Shown here piece by piece: positions 52,224 to 62,128 of a stretch of 64,000 nucleotides of DNA (position 1 is the first letter of the stretch; each line of letters starts with the position of its first letter). Source of the stretch: Luzula sylvatica. Lineage: Eukaryota > Streptophyta > Magnoliopsida > Poales > Juncaceae. The notes under the pieces were generated by a model that was not told the DNA's origin, made no database searches, and saw only the letters and a program-made list of their open reading frames with translations. The stretch spans positions 13,172,992 to 13,236,991 of the forward strand of contig OX326958.1 of assembly GCA_946800325.1 (NCBI GenBank). The letters are read 5' to 3'. A program made the position numbers and the translations under genes.

Positions 52224-53560
52224 AGGTGGAACATATCTATGGCCAGATCCAAGAAAAAATTCCAACTCTCGAGTAAGATCCTGATTCCTTTTTTTTTTTT
52301 TCTATTTTTTCTGTATTAAGTTGGATCTTGATAGAAGATTGAAATTGGAATTTCAATTTAAAGTTTATTGACATGATTACCCAAAATTTTTTATTTTAAC
52401 AAAAGTTATTGTCAAAAAAACCCAAATATATACTTCTGGGATTTTGATATGTTTATGGTTCCTGTTAGAAATATTTTACTCTTTAAATTCAAAAATGAGG
52501 CTTTAATTTACTTTTTGTTCTTTGGAAATTTTGTCAATGTTTGAAACTCTCCAGTAACTTGAAAAATTGATAATTTCTGAACTTTAAATTGTCAACCAGT
52601 AATACTGCAAACTTTATTTCCCTGCTAAAACAAAACCCTAATTCAATCCATTTATTTTACATATCAAGTCCTAAGTGTATGTGACCAATTTTGCATTTTT
52701 GTCCTTATATTTTATATGCATTTTAGTAAGAGAGCTCGATCTATTGCACTTAAAAGATGAGGAAGGACAAAGTATTCCTGAAATCTATGAAATCTATGAA
52801 ATTCACAGATCAAGGAGCTCAATTCCTATGTTACTTATGAGAAAACACAAGTAAAATCCTATTTCTAAATTTTTTTTCCCTTCTTTATTTGTTTAATGTA
52901 AATTATTGCATTATTTCATTATGTATTTTGTTTGGATAGGTACCAGAGTAGACTTGGAAATAAACAAAGGGAACTTTTCGATGGGCGGGACCCATTGAAC
53001 CTAGCCCTGGAAATCATGCCCAGCTCTGGTACTCTTTATTTTTTTTTTCCTATTTTACCCTTCAAACAAGGGGGATAAAAATGATGAAGAATTTAATTAT
53101 TAATTAATTGATTTGTGATAATGCAGAAATGAATAATCAAGAGCTAATTGATGCGGGAAAGGGACACATGGACAACATTGATCAAACTATTGAGCGTTCT
53201 AAATAGGTTATTTTCTTTTCTTTTAAAAAAAAAATATAAATATAGTTTAATTTTATTGAAATTATTTTTGTAATTTTGTTATATTGATATTTTTGTGTTT
53301 TGTTGGTTGTTGAGCAAACCCTACAAGTTGGGACGCAAACTGCTGCGAACCTTAAAGGCCAGTTAATATTTATTTATTTTGATATTTGAATTTAAGATAA
53401 ATTATTTAATCTTTTTGTTGTGCAGACTGAACATATGGGGCGAGTTGTGAACGGATTGGATAGCATTCGTTCTCTATTAAGAAGGCTTCACAATTGGTCA
53501 AGCAAATTGTTTCAAGAATTTTCAGAAGAAAGTTAAATAACAGTAAGAGAGTAAACCAAA
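52224..53560 (+). pseudogene. Novel plant SNARE (NPSN, Qb-SNARE) pseudogene fragment
   Basis: Exon-sized pieces keep the NPSN order. 52224-52273 reads EHIYGQIQEKIPTLE; 52727-52850 has LKDEEGQSIPEI and then, in another frame, IKELNSYVTYEKTQ; 52940-53028 reads YQSRLGNKQRELFDG; 53127-53206 reads NNQELIDAG and DNIDQTIERSK; 53306-53362 reads VVEQTLQVGTQTAANLKGQ; 53426-53560 reads TEHMGRVVNGLDSI and then KKASQLVKQIV. These are the linker and Qb SNARE helix of NPSN11/12/13-type proteins, which act in membrane fusion at the cell plate. Introns with GT/AG borders remain, so capture was from genomic DNA. Defects: CAG to TAG at the fourth exon end, lost acceptor before 53306, frameshifts at about 52808 and 53474, and no transmembrane anchor. 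Confidence 0.85.
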
Positions 53561-54128
53561 AGGTAACTTTTCGTAAGATTTGGGTTTGGGTTTGTATGCA
53601 TAATAATCACATTTATTTATATTTTTCAATTAATTGTTACTGTTTTGCAAGAGGGATGGGTGCAAAATGTAGATCGTTAGGTAGCGGGTTTTCTTGAAAA
53701 GGGCCAGGAAGATTGCATTTGTATGGTAAATATACAAATATACCAAATTGCAATTGTACTATTTTTAATAGATTTAATTGTTTTTTTATTTGTTCTAATT
53801 AGTAGGGATGGAAGATAAGACAAATGATAACGGGGAAGTTTGCAGGCCAATCTGGTAATTTTACCCTGATTCAATGCGATGATTTTGACTATGATTATGT
53901 TTTGCCAGATGACGATAATGTATTTTTTGAAAAAATAATTTAGCATTTGTTATTGTAAATATTACTATTTTTCACGTATTGACCTCGGAAAAAACAACAA
54001 TACAACAATACACATAACTTGCAAGCAATGACTATTAAAAACCAAACTAACGTCAACAAATATACAACTTTGACAACCAAATTTTTTATGAAAAAGGAAA
54101 TTAAAAACAAGAAGGAAACGAAATCGAT

Positions 54129-54157
54129 CCCGCGCAATTGCGCGGGTAAAATGCTAG
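54129..54157 (+). mobile_element. Helitron-type 3' terminus, plus strand
   Basis: Perfect hairpin CCCGCGCAATTGCGCGGG, seven-base spacer TAAAATG, then CTAG and a following T. This is the Helitron 3' pattern and nearly identical to the inverted one at 41921. The gene fragments at 51253-53560 lie upstream on the same strand, the usual layout of a gene-capturing Helitron. Confidence 0.75.
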
Positions 54158-55794
54158 TTATATTAAATTACTTACAAAACTTTTACTCTCGAAAACTTAT
54201 TAAAGAAAATAAGAATTCAGACATAAATCAAGAAACAGGTCGATTCTTTCCATTGATCTCCATCAATTTTTACTTTCGAAAATTTATATGCTGAAGTTCC
54301 TCCATTTCTAAAAATTGCAAAAGCATAAAAATAATTAAGAAAACAAACACCATGTTTACTGTGATGATTTTAGCAAAGTATTTATGTAATAATTTGACTA
54401 TAAATTTCAAAATTTTACTTTACAAACAACTTAATTTCTGACTATAAATTTCAAAAGTATCAAACTTCAAATATACCTTTCGAAGAAATTAGAATTAAAA
54501 TTAAAATTAAATGAAATAGTTACAACAGTGAGGGAAATGCTCATACGAGACTCTTCAGAATACTAGTCTTAAAATCTCGTACTTCAAATATACTTTACGA
54601 AGCATACTAGTCATAAAATCTCGTACGAGACTCTTCAGAATAATTCATCAAACGCATACCCTGAAAAAATATATAATTTTGCATATCAGCCCTTACAATA
54701 TGTAATTTACATATGAGCCAAAATCTCTTATTTTACAAACCAACCCCTGAAACCTCAAATTTTGCATTTCAGCCCCTACAAGCTCTAACTTTGCATAGCA
54801 ATGCCTGCAGACTCTAATTGCGCGTATCAACAATCAGAGTTTGGTACTTAAACCCTGCAAACTCTCATTGCCAAACAATATATTAAACACGATAACAATA
54901 CTAAATCGATTAAAAGTACCTTATTGCTCTCATCTCTCATGAATACTCATCAGCTTGCACACTCATTTTAGGTATTTTGTGGAACACCATTGCTTCATCC
55001 TACAAAAACATGCCCAACAAGAGAAAATTTCCCCAAAAAGAAAACATCTTTCAGCGCCAAATCATTGCTGCAGCCAGTCAAAATCGAAATTTCAGGAACT
55101 CCAGCAATGATTTTTCATCAACAAATTCGAAAATACCTGATTATTCAGAAGAAAACCAGTCGAATCTTTGATGCAGCTAAAAACAGCACAAAATCGTCCA
55201 AATCATTGCTGCAGCCAAATCAAATCAAAGAAATTGAGGTGAATTGAACACAGAACAATTGATGCTTTCAAACAAAATCAAAGAAAAAATAGATGGAAAC
55301 AAATTAATTTGGAGACCAAAATCAAAATCCAGATCGGTATTGAGCTAGAGAGAAGAGGCGAGTACCTTTTGTCGGTTCTGTGAAGGGAGACAAGCTGAAG
55401 GAGATTTGAAGGGACTAAGCTAAGAAAAAGAGAGGAGAATAGAGGCGAGTATCCAGGAGAACTGAGCTAAAAACCTAAAAAAACCTGGCTTTTTGAAGCA
55501 CCAATCTAGAATAAACAGGATGAAAACTAAAAAATCGAAAGAAAAAAACAATATCAAACTTCTATCACATCTGGCGAACAAGGGTGAGCAAGATAAAAGT
55601 ACTGGCCTTGAGGTGACGAAGACGAAGAAGGGAGCAAGTGCAGATCTTGATTTGTGCAGGCGATGAAGAAGGGAGAAACGTTTGCGCCGAGAGGAGCTTC
55701 TTTCGTGATTTTCTACCTTGTCGAAGAATAAAGAGAGGGACAACGGGAGAGGGGAAGAGAAGCAACTAGTATTAATTAGTTTATGCTGTTATAT
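54158..55794. other. Family B interior, right part, no readable gene
   Basis: Non-coding. Short local repeats occur at 54545-54650 (ACTCTTCAGAATA and AAAATCTCGTAC, each seen twice). The stretch 55330-55794 is the counterpart of 44090-44460 and may be a minus-strand promoter or 5' UTR patch of a CACTA gene. Confidence 0.5.
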
Positions 55795-56042
55795 GGAGGG
55801 AAAGTTCCCTCCAATATTTGTGAATTATAAAATTAAAAAATAAAGGCAAGACTTCCCTCCTAATTTTCATCCTCTACTAGTTATCATGAAAACTGAAAAA
55901 AAAACTTCCTCCGTAAGAATAAATATTTATGGTCAAAAAAATATTTTTACAGTGAACATTGATCACTCGTATTTTTTTGTTATTTAAGAATGAAAAAATA
56001 ATTTCATACAAAAAGTTTCCTCCAATATTTTGTTAATTTTAA

Positions 56043-56180
<138 letters not shown>

Positions 56181-56194
56181 TCACATGAAAACTA

Positions 56195-56735
56195 AAAATT
56201 AATATTAGTTTCTACCTCCAAAAAATAATATTATCAAATTAATTTTGAGTAATATTAATAAATTTATTGCGTTCGTGATGTTGGGATAAAATCTTAACGA
56301 CTATACATTGTCTCTAAAAGCATAACGACTAAAACCATGTTTCAGGGACGGAATACGTCGGTCCCTAAATTATTTTTTGTAATAGTGAATTAAGACTTAT
56401 CTAAACTAATTATAATAGTATGAAAAATTATATGACCATATATAACACGCAATGAACTCAAATGTATTTTCCAGTAATCAACGACCAACTTTCGTCTCAA
56501 TAATTTTTCATTTTATATGTCAACAATTTTGAGACTATTGTTTTGTCACAAAATGTGCTGACATAAAAACTTAATACTCTTTTGTGACAGATGTAGTACC
56601 AAAAAAAAAAAATTCGTCCCAATAAATATTTTTGTTTTGGGACAAAGAAAAATATGTTCCTAATAACGTCATACAGAGACTAAATATACTTAGTCCCTAG
56701 GATTTTCGAAGCTAATGATACTTTTTGTAGTAGTG
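56195..56735 (-). repeat. CACTA family B, right terminal inverted repeat
   Basis: Ends in ACTTTTTGTAGTAGTG and pairs with 41137-41685. At 56383-56387 it holds a second, inner TAGTG end (AATTATTTTTTGTAATAGTG), so this long terminus itself contains the end of another CACTA-like element. (TTAG)n satellite resumes at 56736. Confidence 0.88.
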
Positions 56736-58360
56736 TAGTAGTTAGCTAGTAATTTATTTAGTTAGCCAGTTAGTTGGTGGGTATGCATGTAGGTTGTTAG
56801 TTAGTTAGTTAGTTAGTAAGTTAGTTCGTTAGTCAATAAGTATGTAGGAAGATAGTTAGTTAATTAGTTAGTTATTTAGATAGATATCTAGTAGTTAGTT
56901 ACTTGGATTGATAGTTATTTGTTAGTTATTTGTTAGTTAGTTAGTAGTTAGTTAGTTAGTTAGTTAGTTATTCAGTTAGTTAGTTACCTAATTAGTTATT
57001 AAGTACGTGGGAAGATAGTTAGTTAGTTAATTAGTTAGTTATTTCGTTAGGTAAATAGTAGTTAGTTTGATTGTTTGTTTGTTAGTTAGTCAGTTAGTTA
57101 GATATTTAGTTATTTATCTAGTAGTTAGTTAATTAGTTAGTTAGTTAATTAATTAGTTAGTTAGTTAGTCAGTTAATTAGTTAGTTAGTTACTAGTTAGT
57201 TAGTCGGTATATATGATGGTAGTTAGTTAGTTGGTTATTTAGTCAATTAGTTAGCTAGTTAGTTAGTTAATAGGTATATAGGAAGACAATTATATAGTTA
57301 GTTAGTTAGTTAGTTAGATAGATACTAGTTAATAGGTATGTAGGAAGACAATTATATAGTTAGTTAGTTCGTTAATTAGTTAGATACTAGTTAATTAGTT
57401 AGTTAGTTTGTTTGTTAGTGAGTTTGTTGGAAGGTAGTTAGTTAATTAGTTAGTAAGGTAGTTAGCTATTTAGTTAGCTTATAGTTATATATGAAGGTAG
57501 TTAGTTAGTTGGTTAATTAGTTCGTTATTTAGTCAGCTTGTTTGTTAGTTAGCTTGTTGTTAGTTAGTTAGTTATATAGAGCTAGTAGTTAGTTAGTTAG
57601 TTGTCTAAGTTAGCTGGCTAGCTAGTAGTTAGTTAGTTAGTTCATAGGTATGTAGGAAGGTAGTTAGTTAGTTAGCTAGGTAGTTAGTTAGTTAGCTAGT
57701 AGTTAGTTCGTTAGTAAGTAAGTTAGTTAGTTAGTCAGTTAGTTAGTTACTTAGTAGTTAGTTAGTTAATTAGTTAGTTTGTTAACTAGTTAGTTATTTA
57801 GTTAGTTAGTTATTTAGTTCGTTAGTTTGTTAGTTCTCTAGTAGTTAGTTAGTTAACTAGTTAGTTATTTAGTTAGTTAGATTGTTAGTTAGTTAGTTAG
57901 TTAGTTAGTTAGTGGGAAGGTAGTTAGTTAGTTTGTGGGTACGTAGGAAGTTAGTTAGTCAGTTAGTTAATTAGTTAGTTAATTAGTTAGTTAATAGGTA
58001 TGTAGGAAGATAGTTATTTAGTTAGTTAGTTTGTTAATTAGTTAATAAGTTCATTAGTTAGTTATTTAGTTATTTATTTAGTTAGTTAGTTAGTTAGTTA
58101 GAAAGGTAGTTCGTTAGTTAGTTAATAGGTATGTATGAAGGTAGGTAGTTAGTAAGTTAGATAGTTAACTAGTTAGTTAGTTAGCTAGTAGTTTGTTAGT
58201 TACTTAGTTAATTAGTTAGTTATTTCGTTAGTTAACTAGTTTGTTAGTTAACTAGTAGTTAGTTAGTAAATTAGTTAATTAATTAGTTAGTTAGTTGGTT
58301 AGTTAGTAAGTTAGTTAGTTAGTGGGTATGTACGAAGGTATCTAGTTAGTTAGTTAATTT

Positions 58361-58392
<32 letters not shown>

Positions 58393-59899
58393 ATTAGTTA
58401 GTTATTTATTTAGTTAGTTAGTTACTAAGTCAAATGGCTAGTAATTATTTAGTTGGCTATTTATTTATTTAGTAAGTTACTTAGTTAGTGGATATGTAGG
58501 AAGGTAGTTAGTAAGTTAGTTAGTTAGTTAGTTAGTATGTATGTAGGAAGATAGTTAGTCAGTTAATTAGTTAGTTATTTAGTGAGGTATCTAGTAGTTA
58601 GTTAGTTAGTTATTTATTAAATTAGCTAGTAGTTAGTTAGTTAGTTAGTTAGTTAGTAAGTTAGTTAGTTAGTTAGTTGGTTAGTTAATTAGTTAGTTAG
58701 TTAGTTTGTTAGTCCGTATGTATGTAAGAAGGTAGGTAGTTAGTTAGTTAGTTAGTTAATTAGCCAGTAGTTAGTTAGTTTGTTAATTAGTATGCAAGAA
58801 GGTTGTCAGTTAGTTAGTTAGTTAGATATATAGTTAATTAGTTACTTAGTTAGTTAGTTAATCAGTTAGTTATTTAGTTAGTTACTTAGTTAGTTAACTA
58901 GTAGTTAGTTAGTTAGTGAGTTAGTTAGTTAATCAATATGTATGTATCAAGGTAGTTAGTTAGTTTGTTAGATTGTTAGTTAATTAGTTAGTTAGTTAAT
59001 TAGTTAGTTAGTTTGTTATCTAGTAATTAGTTAGTTAGTTAGGTCATCAGTTAGTTTGTTATTTAGTTAGTTAGTTAGTTAGCTAGTAGTTAGAAGGTTA
59101 GTTAGTTAGTTAGTTTGTTTGTTTGTTATTTAGTTTGGTGTGTATGTAGGAAGTTAGTTAGTTAATAGGTATTTAAGAAGATAGCTCGTTAGTAAATTAG
59201 TTAGTTAATATGTTAGTTATCTAGTAATTAGTTAGTTAGTTATTTTGTTAGCTAACTAGTAGTTAGTTAGTTAGTTAGTTATTTAGTTAGTAAGTTAGTT
59301 AGTTAACTAGTAGCTAGTTAGTTAGTTATTCAAATAGTTAACTAGTTAGTTATTTAGTTAGTTAGTTTGTTTGTTATCTAGTAGTTAGTTAGTTAGCTAG
59401 TTAGTTATTCAGTTAGTTAGATAGTTAGTTAGTTAGTTAGTTAGTGGGAAGGTAGTTAATTGGTTAGTTAGTTAGTCATTTAGTTAGTTAGTTTGTTAGT
59501 TATCTAGTAGTTAGTTAGTTAGCTACTTAGTTATTCAGTTAGTTAGATAGTTAGTTAGTAAGTTAGTGGGAAGGTAGTTAATTAGTTAGTTAGTTAGTGG
59601 GTATGTCGGAAGGTAGTTAGTTTGTTAGGTATTTAAGAAGATAGTTAGTAAATTAGTTAGTTAGTTATTTTGTCAGGTAGCTAGTAGTTAGTTAGTTAGT
59701 TAGTTAGTTATTTAGTTAGTTAGTTAGTTAGTTAGTTATCTTGTAGTTAGTTAGTTGGCTATTTAGTTTGTTAACTAATTAGTTATTTAGTTAGTTAGTT
59801 TGTTAGTTATCTAGTAGTTTGTTAGTTAGCTAGTTAGTTATTTAGTAAGTGAAATTGTTAGTGAGTTAGTTAGTGGGAAGTTAGTTAGTTAGTTAGTTA
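56736..59899 (+). repeat. (TTAG)n higher-order satellite, forward block
   Basis: Resumes in the same orientation as 32164-35566. It carries the rarer words GGAAGACAATTATATAG (57289, 57346) and GTTATATATGAAGG, and then the common set: GGGTATGTACGAAGGTA (58322), CAATATGTATGTATCAAGG (58935), AATAGGTATTTAAGAAGATAG (59165). A near duplicate of about 115 bases with TTATTCAGTTAGTTAGATAG occurs at about 59400 and 59515. Ends at the copia LTR. Confidence 0.95.
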
Positions 59900-60553
59900 T
59901 GAAAGAAAATATGGCTTAAGAATTAACTTGGAAGAATTTATATAATTAGGCAAATATACAATCAGAATTGGGCCAGTTCATAATCTGGGCCCGCTCAGAA
60001 TTTAGGATTTTAATCTAATTTCTAATAATTAGATTTTAATTAGAATTTTGGGCTTATTCTGATTTTATTTAGTTTTGGGCTTTAATTCTGAAATTAGGGT
60101 TTCTTAACCTAATTTCGGATTTAACCTAAAATTGCCTATATATATATTCAGAATTTCATTTTTCTCTCTCTTCTCTCTCCAATTTTCTGACCTAATTCGG
60201 CTGCCGAATTTTCTCTCTTTCACACAAAACCGAAACTGAGATCTGGAGAGTTTTTGAGCAGAGTTTCTGAGCAAGTTCTTGAGAGGAATAATCGTGACAT
60301 CGACTAGAACGGTGTTGGCGGTTTCGATCAGACGAAATCAAGGTGGACACGAGTAGAGGGAGTGCAAGAGGCAATCCTTGGAGAAGGTTCACGAAATCTG
60401 GATAAGTAGGCTTCACGTACTAACTTGTACGAGGTAAAATTCTGAATAACTCTTTCTTTTTCGTGGTTTTCGAGTATGATCCAGGGTAGAATTAGGTTAT
60501 ACATACGAAATAATTCCGCTGCAAACCTCTAAATTCGTGTGTATAATCCTACA
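59900..60553 (+). repeat. 5' LTR of the copia element
   Basis: Begins TGAAAGAAAATATGG directly after the satellite and ends ...AATCCTACA, one base before the PBS. Length is 654 bases. The end was set by the PBS because the second LTR is outside the window. CT-rich TCTCTCTCTTCTCTCTCC follows the TATA box. Confidence 0.8.
60136..60148 (+). promoter_or_regulatory. TATA box in the copia LTR
   Basis: CTATATATATATT, followed about 25 to 40 bases on by a pyrimidine-rich stretch, is a plausible plant core promoter for the element's RNA. Confidence 0.6.
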
Positions 60554-60554
60554 G

Positions 60555-60572
60555 TGGTATCAGAGCAATTGC
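60555..60572 (+). other. Primer-binding site, initiator tRNA-Met
   Basis: TGGTATCAGAGCAATTGC: the first 12 bases are the standard complement of the 3' end of plant initiator tRNA-Met, used by most Ty1/copia elements. The later bases diverge. Confidence 0.9.
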
Positions 60573-60951
60573 TTGTTAAAACCATCGAAAATTAGATTTT
60601 CAGATTTGTAGATTAGAATTTTATAATTTGAGAAATTTTAGAATTTTTGGGCTAAATTGCAAAAATTACATAATTAAAATTCTGTTGAAAATTGGATTTT
60701 CAGAAAATTAGATTTTCAGAATATATTGTAATTGATACAGATTAGATCTGTTTAAAATTGTATTTTCAGAAAAATTAGATTTTCAGAATAAAATTGGAAA
60801 TTCAGAAAAATTAGATTTTCAGAATATATTTTGTATTTAAAAACAGATTAGATCTGTTGAAAATTGGATTTTTAGAATATATTGTAATAAAGACATATTG
60901 GATATGTTGAAAAATGAATCTGTTAAATATATTTTAATAAATACAGATTTT

Positions 60952-60986
<35 letters not shown>

Positions 60987-62128
60987 CAAAAGTTGAAATT
61001 TTTTTTTCTGACGTTTCTCGATCGAACTTGGAGTTGCGATCGTACGATCAAAATTCTGGACAACAAATTTTTTTTTCTGTCAAAAATGCCCAATAATTTA
61101 AAATTTTCAATTTATAAATTCAATTCGGTATAGCATATAGCCTAAAACGGGGATGATTGTTTGTGAATGTTTGTATGTGTGTTGTGATTGTTTGTATGTG
61201 TGTTGTGATTGTTTGTATGTATGTAATGTGGGGGCCAGTGAGCTTTCCAATTTGTAAACTATTTTAAATATGGGGATCGGTGAATCTTCCAAATTGTAGT
61301 AGAATAGGTTTAGTTTTGAAAAATGACCCTTCAAAACAAGACGACACGAAGATTGGATCTTCAAGAACAGACGACACAACACGAAGATTGGATCTTCAAG
61401 AACAGCACAAGATCATCTTGGGTTTTAGGGTTGGGAATTTAGGGTTTTATGATTGCTCATAAAACTAAAAGGCCTATATGCTATACCGTACAATTTTTGT
61501 TTTGTTTTTGTTTTTATGCATGAATAAAATAAAAGTTAAATAAATGATTTTAAGAAAAGAAAATCCTCCCACGTAATAATCAAGTAAATTGCCTCCCAAA
61601 GTGGAACCTTCGAAACTAGTATTTGTTTATTTGTGTTGCATGGCCATAGTCTGACACATATTTTCAAATACGTAGCATTGAAGGCATGCATTGATTAGGA
61701 GTTAACGTGTTGCATGGCTTTAGTCTGACATGTCAATTCGCTAATTGAATGATACTCCATTTGTGGTTTGGACTTGACCAATTAACTAGCTAGGCTAGTA
61801 TTTGGGGCAAGGAGTGAGGAACACATACTCTGGTTTTGAGTTGGACTCAATACTGGACCTCGCGAATAAAGCAAGAATCGTCTTAGAGATGATTGGACAC
61901 CGTCCTACCCAACGTGACTTGTTTTCTGAGTGGTTGGCCTTAGTCACCTTAGAAATATGTTAAATAGGGATCTTGTCCATTATGAGATTTAAGGTATCGA
62001 ATCTCCGTTTCAATAGTGGGGGCTATTTGAAATGATAAAATAATGGGTATTTCAAGTTGTTTAAAAATGAATTTAATATATGAAAGACCACGTTATTAAT
62101 TACATTATTTTTCAAAATTGTAGATTTA
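60573..62128 (+). other. Copia leader between PBS and gag
   Basis: No ORF of note. It holds repeated TTAGATTTTCAGAA words (60590-60850), a 30-plus A run (about 60952-60983), 21-base tandem repeats (TGTGATTGTTTGTATG, about 61152-61225), a 35-base direct repeat with ACACGAAGATTGGATCTTC (61344 and 61379) and two TTGCATGGC...TAGTCTGACA blocks (61636, 61711). Long repeat-filled leaders may fold and affect gag translation; that is inference. Confidence 0.7.

Noticed and set aside
55420..55765. Membrane protein on the minus strand
   Set aside because: The ORF overlaps a purine-rich promoter-like patch that is duplicated at 44145-44380 with different frames, so no protein is conserved between the copies.
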